A stretch of DNA of 64,000 nt from the NCBI GenBank assembly GCA_016938135.1, contig JAFGVD010000029.1:1-64000 (forward strand), written 5' to 3'. Of the stretch, positions 8,946-17,243 are shown in pieces. Every line of letters starts with the position of its first letter. Position 1 is the first letter of the stretch. This DNA comes from Coriobacteriia bacterium (GTDB lineage: Bacteria > Actinomycetota > Coriobacteriia > Anaerosomatales > Anaerosomataceae). Both the position numbers and the translations under genes were made by a program. Below the pieces are notes generated by a model. That model made no database searches. It was not told where the DNA came from and saw nothing but the letters and a program-made list of their open reading frames with translations.

Positions 8946-10220
8946 GTGCGACCAGTCACCCCAAGGGGATTTCGAGATGTCCTTTTCGCCGAGGCGGCCG
9001 AACGAGAGGCCGTTTCTGCTGCTATGAGCGCGGTGTTCGACTCGTGGGGCTACGGCCCGGTGGAGACGCCGGTGGCCGAGGAGTACTCCACGCTGGAGGC
9101 AGCGGTCGGCCGATCGCTTGAGGCGAGCACGTTCCGGCTGTTCGATGTGGACGGCTCCTTGCTGGCCCTCAGGCCGGAGATGACCGTGCCCATCGCCCGG
9201 CTCGCGGCTTCGCGCTTGTCCTCCGAGCCCGGCCCGCACCGCTTCCGCTATGTGGCGCCGGTCTTTCGTGAGTACGCTTCATTGCGCGGCCAGTCGCGTC
9301 AGTTCACACAGGCCGGTGTCGAGCTGGTGGGCGCTCCCGGTCCGGCGGCAGACGCCGAAGTGGTCTCGGTGCTCTCCGATGCCCTGGCAGCCGCAGGGCT
9401 GAACGACTTCTGCATCGTCATCGGTACGGTCCAGTTGCTGCGCGCCCTGATCGATGCCGCACAGTCGCCGGAAGCGTGGGGGCAGGCCGTGCTTGCCGCC
9501 GCTCACCAACGCAACCTCGTGGAGATAGACCGGCTGTCCCGCCGAGAGGGTCTGGCTCCGCAGATCGCAGAGGCGCTGCGCGCCGTGCCGCGGTTGCACG
9601 GCGGCGTCGAGGCCATGGAGGTCGCAGGCAAGCACGCGGCTGCATGCGGTTGTGCGGCTGTGCTGCGCGACATACGGGACACCTATCGCATCCTGGAGAC
9701 GACCGGTCTTAGCGACTCGGTGACCGTCGACTTCGGCATCATGCGATCGTTCGACTACTACACGGGGCTGGTCCTTGAAGTCTATGCGCCCGGGCTGGGC
9801 CTTCCGCTAGGCGGAGGTGGCCGGTACGACCGCGTGCTCACCGAGTTCGGTGCGCCTGCGCCTGCGGCGGGTTTCGCGCTCGGTCTGGAGCGGATCATGA
9901 TCGCGCTTGCCGAGCAAGACGCCACGCCTCGCGTGCGTCGGCTCGATGCGGTGATCGGCGGTGAGGTGCCCGCCGAGGTCTTCTCGGCAGCGAAGTCACT
10001 GCGAGAGGCGGGTTGGCGTGTGCGGATCGCAGCAGGCGAGGTTGGCCGTGAGCTGCTGGAACAGGCGGAACGCGCCGGTGCCGAGGAAGCTCTCGAGGTC
10101 GCCGGTGAGCGCGTGTTCAGGCTCGACAGGGCTGCGCAGCGCTCGCTCCCCGTTGAGACGCCTGTGCCCGCGCCTCCATCGCTCACCTGGGGCGCGGACC
10201 GAGAGGGGGGCGTCAGATGA
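8946..10220 (+). CDS. hisZ: ATP phosphoribosyltransferase regulatory subunit HisZ
   Basis: HisZ is a catalytically inactive class II histidyl-tRNA synthetase paralogue that activates the short form of HisG in the first step of histidine synthesis. The 424-residue product shows aaRS motif 2-like sequence (RPEMTVPIARLAASR, then FRYVAPVFREY), the ARDFTQ-like block RQFTQAGVELVG, and the motif 3-like GLPLGGGGRYDRVL. I chose GTG 8946 because AGGAGGT (8931-8937) then lies eight bases away; GTG 8940 would leave only two. As the first gene of the his operon it overlaps the possible upstream hisG start by four bases. A full-length HisRS would need the histidine A motif and anticodon domain; neither is evident, and the hisG neighbour decides the call. 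Confidence 0.93.
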   Translation: MRPVTPRGFRDVLFAEAAEREAVSAAMSAVFDSWGYGPVETPVAEEYSTLEAAVGRSLEASTFRLFDVDGSLLALRPEMTVPIARLAASRLSSEPGPHRFRYVAPVFREYASLRGQSRQFTQAGVELVGAPGPAADAEVVSVLSDALAAAGLNDFCIVIGTVQLLRALIDAAQSPEAWGQAVLAAAHQRNLVEIDRLSRREGLAPQIAEALRAVPRLHGGVEAMEVAGKHAAACGCAAVLRDIRDTYRILETTGLSDSVTVDFGIMRSFDYYTGLVLEVYAPGLGLPLGGGGRYDRVLTEFGAPAPAAGFALGLERIMIALAEQDATPRVRRLDAVIGGEVPAEVFSAAKSLREAGWRVRIAAGEVGRELLEQAERAGAEEALEVAGERVFRLDRAAQRSLPVETPVPAPPSLTWGADREGGVR

Positions 10221-10258
10221 TCGCTCGAAACCCGGGATCTCGTTCCCGAGGTGGACGC

Positions 10259-10912
10259 ATGCGGATGGCGGTGCCAAAAGGATCGCTGTTCGCCGACTCA
10301 GTGGAAGTGCTCCGGCGTGCCGGTGTGGACGTGGGCGACCTGGCAGATCCCGGGCGTCAGCTCATCGTGTACACCGCCGAGACCGAGTTCATCATCGCGC
10401 GTCCCACCGACATCCCCGCGTATGTGGCATACGGTGCGGTCGATGTGGCGATCGCCGGCAAAGACGTGCTCCTTGAGGCGGATCTGGATGTCGTCGAGCT
10501 GCTCGACCTGGAGTTCGGCGGATGTCGCTTCGTTGTGGCCGAGCCTGAGGACGCGTCGCGCAGTATCGAGGAGCTCTACCGTCACCTGGGTGTGATCCGG
10601 GTAGCCACCAAGTATCCGCGCATCACAGAGCGGCACTTTGCGGAAAGCGGCCTGCAGGTGGAGGTCGTGAAGCTGCACGGGAACATAGAGCTCGCGCCGC
10701 TCATCGGACTAGCGGATCAGGTGGTGGACATCACTGCCACGGGCACCACGCTCGCCCAGAACAGGCTTCGCATCGTGGACGAGGTGCTGGCCTCGACTGC
10801 GCGCTTCGTGGCCAATCCCGCTAGCATGCGCACTGAATCAGCACGTGTGACCGACCTTGCAGATCGAATCGCGGCCGTCGTGCCGCTTACCGGAGAGGAT
10901 GACGCCTCATGA
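10259..10912 (+). CDS. hisG: ATP phosphoribosyltransferase catalytic subunit, short form
   Basis: Catalyses the committed step of histidine synthesis, condensation of ATP with PRPP. At 217 residues it is the short form that lacks the C-terminal regulatory domain and needs HisZ, which is encoded immediately upstream. Visible signatures are MRMAVPKGSL at the N terminus, the ATKYPRITE block and the PRPP loop region DITATGTTLAQN. Two starts are possible: ATG 10217 overlaps the hisZ stop (ATGA) but adds 14 residues unlike the family, while ATG 10259 gives the canonical N terminus with GAGGTGG (10248-10254) four bases upstream. I prefer 10259. The stop overlaps hisD in ATGA. Confidence 0.93.
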   Translation: MRMAVPKGSLFADSVEVLRRAGVDVGDLADPGRQLIVYTAETEFIIARPTDIPAYVAYGAVDVAIAGKDVLLEADLDVVELLDLEFGGCRFVVAEPEDASRSIEELYRHLGVIRVATKYPRITERHFAESGLQVEVVKLHGNIELAPLIGLADQVVDITATGTTLAQNRLRIVDEVLASTARFVANPASMRTESARVTDLADRIAAVVPLTGEDDAS

Positions 10913-12228
10913 TGCGCCGTATCGAGCTCGCCCGTGGCCGCCGTCTGACGCCCGCCGATATAGCCCGCTCGGGCGGCATCGACGTGGAGATCTTGGGTGT
11001 CGCGCAGCGCATCATCGACGACGTGAAGGCGCGCGGAGACGAAGCCGTCTTCGAGCACACCGCGCAACTGGACAAGGTGACGCTTTCGGAGCTGCGGGTC
11101 AGCGACGAAGAGATCGAGCAGGCGTTGGAGCTGGTCGGAGATGAGTTCAAAGAGGCTATCGCCCTGGCAGCGGTGGCGATCGAGTCCTTCGCCCGCAAGC
11201 AAGTCCCACAGAGCTGGTTCACCACCGAAGAGGGAGGCATCTTCCTCGGCCAGAAGGTCACACCGATCCGACGCGTGGGCATCTACGTCCCGGGCGGTCG
11301 TGCGTGTTATCCCTCCTCGGTGCTGATGAACGCCATCCCTGCCATCGTGGCCGGCGTCGAGGAGATAGCCATGGTGGTCCCGCCTGCCGCAGACGGTAGC
11401 GTGAATCCGTATACGCTTGCCGCGGCGGCGGAAGCCGGCCTTACTGAGATCTACAAGGTGGGCGGTGCGCAGGCTGTTGCGGCTCTGGCCTACGGTACCG
11501 AGAGCATCTCGCGAGTGGACAAGATAACGGGTCCGGGCAATGCCTATGTGACTGCCGCGAAGAAGCTCGTGATGGGCGAGGTGGGTATCGACATGCTCGC
11601 CGGTCCCAGCGAGGTGCTCGTGCTTGCCGATGAGACCGCTGAACCCGCCTTTGTGGCCATCGACCTCATGGCGCAGGCTGAACACGACCCGCGTGCGGCA
11701 ACGTACCTGGTGACGACCGACCCGGATCTTCCGGAGATGGTCGAGGAGGCGCTCTCGCTCCTGCTTGAGGAGTCGCCCAGGGCCGATGTCGTGGAGCGCT
11801 CGCTCACCGACAACGGCGTCATCATCGTGTGCCCGGACCTGGATGTGGCACTGGATGCCTCCAACCTCATCGCGCCCGAGCACCTCGAAGTCATGATGTC
11901 TGATCCGCTCGAGCTGTTGGGTTCGATTCGCAATGCGGGAGCGATCTTCCTTGGTCCGTGGACTCCCGAGAGCGTGGGCGATTATATCGCGGGGCCCAAT
12001 CACGTGCTTCCCACCGGCGGCACAGCACGCTTCTCCGGCCCGCTGTCCGTTGACGACTTCGTCAAGAAGTCCTCGGTGCTCAGCTACTCGCTTGAAGCGC
12101 TTGAGATGGACGGACCTTCGGTCATGACTATCGCCAATGCCGAGGGACTGGACGCGCACTCACGAGCGGTGGGGTTGCGCCTGGCCATGGCTATGGGATT
12201 GGATGAGAAAAACGGGGAGGAGGACTGA
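10909..12228 (+). CDS. hisD: Histidinol dehydrogenase
   Basis: Performs the last two oxidations of histidine synthesis, L-histidinol to L-histidine, using two NAD+ and a Zn2+ ion. The 439-residue protein has the HisD signature around GPGNAYVTAAKKLV followed by GIDMLAGPSEVLVLAD. It also has the zinc and catalytic region AQAEHDPRA and the PEHLEVM block. Both length and motifs are ordinary. ATG 10909 overlaps the hisG stop; ATG 10912 is an equally possible start three bases later, both served by GGAGAGGA just upstream. The stop shares an A with the hisC start (TGATG), indicating tight translational coupling. Confidence 0.97.
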   Translation: MMRRIELARGRRLTPADIARSGGIDVEILGVAQRIIDDVKARGDEAVFEHTAQLDKVTLSELRVSDEEIEQALELVGDEFKEAIALAAVAIESFARKQVPQSWFTTEEGGIFLGQKVTPIRRVGIYVPGGRACYPSSVLMNAIPAIVAGVEEIAMVVPPAADGSVNPYTLAAAAEAGLTEIYKVGGAQAVAALAYGTESISRVDKITGPGNAYVTAAKKLVMGEVGIDMLAGPSEVLVLADETAEPAFVAIDLMAQAEHDPRAATYLVTTDPDLPEMVEEALSLLLEESPRADVVERSLTDNGVIIVCPDLDVALDASNLIAPEHLEVMMSDPLELLGSIRNAGAIFLGPWTPESVGDYIAGPNHVLPTGGTARFSGPLSVDDFVKKSSVLSYSLEALEMDGPSVMTIANAEGLDAHSRAVGLRLAMAMGLDEKNGEED

Positions 12229-13370
12229 TGGATCGGTTGCGCCCACCACGCAGGGAACTGGAAGAGCTTGTTCCATACGACGCCAAAGACATTCGCGCGG
12301 AGGTCTTGCTGGCCTCCAACGAGAACCCAGCGAACCTCCCCGGCGAGTTGCTGGACAAGCTGGCGGACCGTGTTCGCGACATCGAGTTCAACAGGTATCC
12401 CGACCCGCTGTCCGGCTATCTGCGCAAGCTCATAGCCGAGGCCAACGGCCTTGAGCCCGCCAACGTGCTGGTCGGCAATGGTGGCGATGAGCTGATACTG
12501 AACCTGCTTCTGGCATGGGGAGGTCCCGGCCGTACCCTTCTGGACCTGCCGCCGACGTTCTCGATGTATGGGATCGATGCGCAGATGACCGGTACGCATG
12601 TGGTGCAGATCCCTCGTCTCGATGATTTCAGCGTGGACTCGGATGCCGTCCTCGCGCGTCTGGCCCAGGGTGACATCGATATCATCGTCATCTCCAACCC
12701 GAACAACCCGACCGGCGACGTGAGCCCGGAGACGCTGCTCATCGACATCCTGAACGCCACCGATGCGCTTGTGGTGGTCGACGAGGCGTACTTCGAGTTC
12801 AGCCGTCACACGATGCGTCCGCACATGGAGCGTCATCCCAACCTGGTCATGCTCCGCACCTTCTCCAAGGCGTTCTCGTTGGCCGGCCTGCGCGCCGGAT
12901 ACCTCCTCGGCAACGAGGACGTGATCCGGGAGCTCACCAAGGTGCGCCAACCTTACTCGGTCAACCGATTCACCCAGGTCACGGCGTCGCTCGTGTTCCG
13001 CGAGCGGGTCGTGTTCCAGGCGGGTATCCGTGACGTCATGCGTAACCGGGACATGCTGCTGCATGGCCTGTCGGGGATGAGCGGCATCACGGTGTTCCCT
13101 TCGGAGGCGAACTTCGTCCTCTTCCGTCTGGACCATGCCTCGGCGGTCTGGCGGGACTTGCTGCACGACCATTCCATACTGATCCGGGACTTCTCCCGGA
13201 CTCCCGGTCTTGAGGACTGTCTGCGTGTGACGGTGGGCACCGAAGAGGAGGTCCGCCGTTTCTTGCAGGCGATGGAGGAGATAATGGCTTCGCGTCATGC
13301 TTCGGACATATTCGGTCTGAGCGCCGTGGCCGAACGTCACCAGAACGGAGGAAGGCCTGCTGATGGCTAG
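12228..13370 (+). CDS. hisC: Histidinol-phosphate aminotransferase
   Basis: PLP-dependent fold type I aminotransferase that converts imidazole acetol phosphate to histidinol phosphate with glutamate as amino donor. The 380-residue protein has NPNNPTGDV, the cofactor-contacting aspartate in VVVDEAYFEF and the Schiff-base lysine in RTFSKAFSLAGLRAGY, followed by the phosphate-binding arginine region. A strong GGGGAGGAGGA at 12214-12224 precedes ATG 12228. The C-terminal 25 residues (from about ASRHASDIF) extend a little past the usual HisC end. The gene overlaps hisB by eight bases. Family members can also act on aromatic amino acids, but the operon fixes the role here. Confidence 0.96.
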   Translation: MDRLRPPRRELEELVPYDAKDIRAEVLLASNENPANLPGELLDKLADRVRDIEFNRYPDPLSGYLRKLIAEANGLEPANVLVGNGGDELILNLLLAWGGPGRTLLDLPPTFSMYGIDAQMTGTHVVQIPRLDDFSVDSDAVLARLAQGDIDIIVISNPNNPTGDVSPETLLIDILNATDALVVVDEAYFEFSRHTMRPHMERHPNLVMLRTFSKAFSLAGLRAGYLLGNEDVIRELTKVRQPYSVNRFTQVTASLVFRERVVFQAGIRDVMRNRDMLLHGLSGMSGITVFPSEANFVLFRLDHASAVWRDLLHDHSILIRDFSRTPGLEDCLRVTVGTEEEVRRFLQAMEEIMASRHASDIFGLSAVAERHQNGGRPADG

Positions 13371-13950
13371 GACCGCCGAGATAACGCGGAAGACGAGCGA
13401 GACCGATATCACGGTGCGGCTCGACATCGACGGGGACGGGGGAGTGTCCGTCTCCACCGGCGTGCCCTTCTTCGACCACATGCTGGATGCGCTGGGACGG
13501 CATATGCGGATATCGCTTGGCGTTGAAGCCACCGGCGACCTGGCTGTTGATGCTCATCACACCGTGGAGGATGTGGGTATCTGCATGGGGTCCGCACTGG
13601 CCCAGGCCCTGGGCGAAAAGCGTGGGATCCGCCGTTTCGGTTCGGCCGTCGTCCCTATGGATGAGGCGCTCGTTCTGTGCGCCGTAGACATCTCGGGTAG
13701 GGGGCAGCTCCACTACGCGGTCGAGCTGCCCATCGAGATCATCGGTACCTTTGACACGACGCTGGCCAAAGAGTTCCTGATCGCGTTCGCCAGCAATGCC
13801 GGCATCACGCTGCACGTGTATCAGTTCTCGGGCGAGAACGCTCATCACATCATCGAAGCGGTGTTCAAGTCGGTGGCACGTGCGCTGTATGAGGCCGTGT
13901 CCATCGATCCGCGTGTGGCAGAAGTGCCATCTACGAAGGGTACGTTGTGA
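13363..13950 (+). CDS. hisB: Imidazoleglycerol-phosphate dehydratase
   Basis: Dehydrates imidazole glycerol phosphate to imidazole acetol phosphate, the Mn-dependent sixth step of the pathway. The 195-residue monofunctional form lacks the histidinol phosphatase domain fused in enteric HisB, so a separate phosphatase must exist; none is in this window. Signatures are FFDHMLDALGRH, DAHHTVEDVGICMG, and the second repeat ENAHHIIEAVFK, whose paired histidines bind manganese. GGAGGAAGG upstream is a strong ribosome-binding site, and the start lies inside the 3' end of hisC. The last bases overlap the GTG start of hisH. Confidence 0.97.
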   Translation: MARTAEITRKTSETDITVRLDIDGDGGVSVSTGVPFFDHMLDALGRHMRISLGVEATGDLAVDAHHTVEDVGICMGSALAQALGEKRGIRRFGSAVVPMDEALVLCAVDISGRGQLHYAVELPIEIIGTFDTTLAKEFLIAFASNAGITLHVYQFSGENAHHIIEAVFKSVARALYEAVSIDPRVAEVPSTKGTL

Positions 13951-14567
13951 TAGCGATCATCGACTACAAGATGGGGAACTTGCGAAGCGTGCAGAAGGGC
14001 TTCGAGCATGCTGGCGTAGGCGACATCGTCGTCACCGATGACCCGTCAGTGATCGCCAAAGCTGACGGCATCGTGCTGCCGGGTGTCGGTGCGTTCCGTG
14101 ACGCATCGGCCAATCTCAAGGCCTCGGGCCTGTGGGATCTGGTGCTCGCCCGTGTCGCCGGCGGTACGCCGTTCCTTGGCATCTGTCTGGGGATGCAGCT
14201 GCTGGCGGACGTAGGACTGGAGGACGGGGAGTGGGAGGGGCTCGGGCTCGTGCCGGGTACCTGCTCGCGTCTGCCGGGTGGCGTGAAGGTGCCGCATATC
14301 GGCTGGAACACCGTCACCTACCCCCGCGACTGCTCGCTGTTCAACGGCATCCCCCCTGAGGCTGCGTTCTACTTCGTGCACTCGTACCGTCTGGAGCCGG
14401 CGGATCCATCCTGTATCATCGGTCTTGCCGAGTACGGAGTCCCGTTCGCTGCAGCCGTACAGGTCGGGTCGGCATACGCTGTGCAGTTCCATCCGGAGAA
14501 GTCCTCCGAGATGGGGCTGAGATTGTTGGCTAATTTCGGAGACATCGTGAAGGAGACCCGCCAGTGA
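13947..14567 (+). CDS. hisH: Imidazole glycerol phosphate synthase, glutaminase subunit
   Basis: A class I (triad) glutamine amidotransferase that delivers ammonia to HisF. Within 206 residues it has the oxyanion and nucleophile region GGTPFLGICLGMQLL, with the catalytic cysteine in GICLGMQ. The catalytic His-Glu pair is in AVQFHPEKSSEMG. It begins MIAIIDYKMGNLRSV, the standard HisH N terminus. The start is GTG at 13947 overlapping the hisB stop in GTGA. hisA follows with another GTGA overlap, so the operon is read by coupled translation. There is nothing unusual in the sequence. Confidence 0.97.
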   Translation: MIAIIDYKMGNLRSVQKGFEHAGVGDIVVTDDPSVIAKADGIVLPGVGAFRDASANLKASGLWDLVLARVAGGTPFLGICLGMQLLADVGLEDGEWEGLGLVPGTCSRLPGGVKVPHIGWNTVTYPRDCSLFNGIPPEAAFYFVHSYRLEPADPSCIIGLAEYGVPFAAAVQVGSAYAVQFHPEKSSEMGLRLLANFGDIVKETRQ

Positions 14568-15289
14568 TCATCTTCCCGGCTATCGACATCCTTGATGGCA
14601 AAGTGGTCAGACTTCGACAGGGCCGGCTTGATGCGGTGACTGTCTACAACGATGATCCTGTCGATCAGGCTAAGAAGTGGGCTGCTGCGGGAGCCGAGTG
14701 GATCCACGTCGTGGACCTGGACGGTGCGGTCACCGGCGATCCTGTGAACATGCCCTTCATCGAGCGCATCGTGGATGAAGGCATCCCGGTGCAGATGGGC
14801 GGAGGGATCCGCTCCATGGAGATGCTGGACCGCGTGTTCAGTGCAGGCGTGAAACGTGCCGTCTTAGGCACTGCGCTCATCACGCAGCCCTCGCTGGTGG
14901 CCGAAGCGTGCGCGCGCTACCAGGGTATCGTTGCAGGCGTGGACGCGCGTGATGGCAAAGTCGCCATCCAGGGCTGGCGCGAGGGGACCGAATACGGCGT
15001 GCTCGAACTCGTTCGCGAGCTCGAACTCCTTGGCATCCGTCGCCTTGCATACACAGACATAGGCCGAGACGGCCTGCAGACCGGCGTGAACTATGGTGCG
15101 TACAAGGCGCTTGCGTCACAGATCGACATCCCTGTGATCGCATCGGGCGGGGTCTCCACGCTTGATGACATCGTCGATCTGCTGACCATCGGTGCTCAGG
15201 TCGAGGGCGTGATCATCGGTCGTGCGCTTTATGAGGACGTGTTCACTGTTGAGCAGGCGCTCGTCACCGCTCGCGGCGAAGGGGTCTGA
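14564..15289 (+). CDS. hisA: ProFAR isomerase HisA, (beta/alpha)8 barrel
   Basis: Isomerises ProFAR to PRFAR (Amadori rearrangement) in histidine synthesis. The 241-residue barrel carries the catalytic aspartate in FPAIDILDGKVVRL, the phosphate-binding GGGIRS motif in QMGGGIRSMEML, the second catalytic aspartate in YTDIGRDGLQTG, and the second phosphate loop ASGGVSTLDD. Some actinobacteria use a bifunctional PriA for both HisA and TrpF reactions. Here a separate trpF lies in the trp operon, so dual function need not be assumed. The start is GTG 14564 with AAGGAG upstream, overlapping the hisH stop. Confidence 0.95.
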   Translation: MIIFPAIDILDGKVVRLRQGRLDAVTVYNDDPVDQAKKWAAAGAEWIHVVDLDGAVTGDPVNMPFIERIVDEGIPVQMGGGIRSMEMLDRVFSAGVKRAVLGTALITQPSLVAEACARYQGIVAGVDARDGKVAIQGWREGTEYGVLELVRELELLGIRRLAYTDIGRDGLQTGVNYGAYKALASQIDIPVIASGGVSTLDDIVDLLTIGAQVEGVIIGRALYEDVFTVEQALVTARGEGV

Positions 15290-15292
15290 TCC

Positions 15293-16060
15293 GTGCTGAC
15301 CAAGCGAGTCATCCCTTGTCTTGATGTGCATGAGGGACGCGTTGTCAAAGGCGTGAACTTCATCAACCTGCGCGATGCGGGTGACCCGGTGGAACTGGCG
15401 TCGGTCTATGACAAGGAGGGCGCCGACGAACTGGTGTTCCTCGATATCACCGCCACACACGAGGATCGTCCGCTCATGCTGGACGTGGCTAGGCGCACCG
15501 CCGAGGAGGTATTCATCCCCTACACGGTGGGCGGAGGCATGCGTAGTTCGGCCGACATCCGTGCGATGCTTTCGGCCGGCTGTGACAAGATCTCCATGAA
15601 CTCCGCGGCCGTGAACGCGCCGGAGCTCATCACGGCGACCGCCCGTATCTACGGCGCGCAGTGCATCGTCGTTGCCATCGATGCGCGCAAAGTGCCCGGT
15701 TCGAGTCCTGCGCGCTGGGAGGTGTTCGTCTCCGGTGGGCGCACGAACACAGGGCTGGACGCGGTGACCTGGGCCGAGGAGGCCAGAAGCCGCGGCGCAG
15801 GAGAGGTCTTGCTCACAAGCATGGATTGCGATGGCACCAAAGACGGCTTTGATATCGATCTGACCCGCGCGATCACGCGCTCGCTCGATATCCCTGTGAT
15901 CGCCAGCGGCGGGGCAGGGGAGTTGGACCATTTTGCCGAGGTAGTGGTTGAGGCGGATGCAGACGCGGTACTTGCCGCAAGCGTCTTCCACTTCGGGGAG
16001 TTTTCCATCCGTGAGGTCAAAGAGCATATGGCAAAGGCGGGTATCCCGGTGAGGCTCTAG
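15293..16060 (+). CDS. hisF: Imidazole glycerol phosphate synthase, cyclase subunit
   Basis: Forms IGP and AICAR from PRFAR with ammonia from HisH. The 255-residue (beta/alpha)8 barrel starts with [20 protein letters not shown], including the catalytic aspartate in CLDV. It shows the phosphate loop [12 protein letters not shown], the catalytic second aspartate in [13 protein letters not shown] and the loop [11 protein letters not shown]. The start is GTG 15293, three bases after hisA. Immediately after its stop, with no gap, an unrelated membrane protein gene begins, separating hisF from hisI. Confidence 0.97.
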   Translation: MLTKRVIPCLDVHEGRVVKGVNFINLRDAGDPVELASVYDKEGADELVFLDITATHEDRPLMLDVARRTAEEVFIPYTVGGGMRSSADIRAMLSAGCDKISMNSAAVNAPELITATARIYGAQCIVVAIDARKVPGSSPARWEVFVSGGRTNTGLDAVTWAEEARSRGAGEVLLTSMDCDGTKDGFDIDLTRAITRSLDIPVIASGGAGELDHFAEVVVEADADAVLAASVFHFGEFSIREVKEHMAKAGIPVRL

Positions 16061-16480
16061 ATGGGTGGTATGCGACTGCGCGAAGGGCAGTGGCCGGTCA
16101 CGTTGTCCGTAGCGGCCGGCGTGCTTCCCGCGGTCGTCTCGGCGGGCTTCACGTGGGCGGTAAGCGCGGGCGCATTGGCTGAGTTCGGTACGGTGGGTTT
16201 TGGTGTCAGCATGCTCATCATCATCGGATGGTGGATGGGTGTGACGCTTGGAGTGATGGTGGCTGCGTCAGGCTCCGGGAAGTTGTATGCCGGGGTATTG
16301 GTGGGAGCGCTCTCCACGGCCTCACTGCTCACTGCGGTCTTGCTGGCTCGCCCTGCCGAAGAGCGGGCGGATGCGCTGCTGGCGCCCGGTACGTGGCTGG
16401 GTGCGTTGCTGATCATAGCGATACCGACGATTATCGGTCTGTTGTTTGCCGAGAAGCAGATCAAGCGTTCCGGGCGGTGA
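16061..16480 (+). CDS. Small integral membrane protein inside the his operon, unrecognised
   Basis: The 139-residue protein consists almost entirely of four hydrophobic helices, roughly residues 13-37, 44-68, 74-94 and 107-130, ending in a short basic tail (EKQIKRSGR). No catalytic or transporter motif is seen. ATG 16061 abuts the hisF stop with no strong ribosome-binding site, so it is probably read by translational coupling; ATG 16070 is an alternative. It lies between hisF and hisI in an otherwise canonical histidine operon. An auxiliary or transport role is conceivable but there is no sequence evidence for one. Confidence 0.7.
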   Translation: MGGMRLREGQWPVTLSVAAGVLPAVVSAGFTWAVSAGALAEFGTVGFGVSMLIIIGWWMGVTLGVMVAASGSGKLYAGVLVGALSTASLLTAVLLARPAEERADALLAPGTWLGALLIIAIPTIIGLLFAEKQIKRSGR

Positions 16481-16500
16481 CCGAGGCAAGGGAGGGTCTG

Positions 16501-16878
16501 ATGGAGCTACCAGAGCTCACGTACGATGCGCGGGGGCTGATCCCCGTCGTCGTCCAACAGTACGACACCCTTGAGGTCCTCATGCTCGCATGGATGGATG
16601 CCGAGGCGCTCAAGCGCACGATTGAGAGTGGCCGTGGTTGGTACTGGAGTCGCTCCCGGCAGGCATACTGGATGAAGGGCGAGACCTCGGGCCACGTCCA
16701 GGAGGTCAAGGCGATCAGTTACGACTGCGATGCCGACACCTTGCTGCTCACGGTGGATCAAGTGGGCGTGGCCTGTCACACCGGTGAGCGAAGCTGTTTT
16801 TTCCGTTCGTTGTTTCCGGTCGTTGAGCGTGATGCACCTGAGACCACAGTAGATGACGGCGGTTTTCCGCTTTCGTGA
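16501..16878 (+). CDS. hisI: Phosphoribosyl-AMP cyclohydrolase
   Basis: Opens the adenine ring of PR-AMP (third histidine step) using Zn2+ and Mg2+. The 125-residue monofunctional form has the characteristic [18 protein letters not shown] block, then the metal-binding aspartates and cysteines in YDCDADTLL and [16 protein letters not shown] 16501 is preceded by GGGAGG about five bases upstream. The upstream open frame to 16228 overlaps the membrane-protein gene and was not used. It is followed by hisE as a separate gene 19 bases downstream, rather than the HisIE fusion seen in many bacteria. Confidence 0.96.
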   Translation: MELPELTYDARGLIPVVVQQYDTLEVLMLAWMDAEALKRTIESGRGWYWSRSRQAYWMKGETSGHVQEVKAISYDCDADTLLLTVDQVGVACHTGERSCFFRSLFPVVERDAPETTVDDGGFPLS

Positions 16879-16897
16879 ACAGAAGAGAGGATGTCGC

Positions 16898-17221
16898 ATG
16901 ACCGATACCAACCAGGCCAGCCCTGTTGAGTCGCTGGGACCTGTGCTGGAGGACCTGTTCTCGGTGCTGGAGCAGCGCAAGCGCGACATGCCCGAGGGCA
17001 GCTATACCGCGAAGCTTCTGACCGGGCCTCAAGACAAACTGCTCAAGAAGATCGCCGAGGAATCCGGCGAGGTCATCATCGCGGCCGCGCAGGGCGATAT
17101 CGCGCAGCTCCGCTACGAGCTGGGCGACCTGTTCTACCACATGCTCGTCGTCATGGTCCGCGAGGAGATCTCGTTGGAGGACATGGCAACCGAGCTGCTC
17201 AAGCGTCGACCGAAGCAGTAG
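16898..17221 (+). CDS. hisE: Phosphoribosyl-ATP pyrophosphatase
   Basis: Hydrolyses PR-ATP to PR-AMP (second histidine step). It is an all-alpha MazG-like NTP pyrophosphohydrolase of 107 residues with the metal-binding helices visible as KKIAEESGEVIIAA and the paired acidic helix YELGDLFYHMLVVM. ATG 16898 has AGAGAGG (16884-16890) seven bases upstream; the longer frame from 16853 overlaps hisI. It is the last recognisable biosynthetic gene of the his operon. Confidence 0.95.
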   Translation: MTDTNQASPVESLGPVLEDLFSVLEQRKRDMPEGSYTAKLLTGPQDKLLKKIAEESGEVIIAAAQGDIAQLRYELGDLFYHMLVVMVREEISLEDMATELLKRRPKQ

Positions 17222-17243
17222 GACGTTGACGCGCCGCTCCGCT

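Noticed and set aside
10717-12159. A 480-codon minus-strand frame opposite hisG/hisD
   Set aside because: Antisense shadow of well-conserved his genes, with no ribosome-binding site or family motif.
14564-15289. hisA as a bifunctional PriA (HisA plus TrpF)
   Set aside because: A complete trpF is present at 22792-23454, so dual function need not be invoked.
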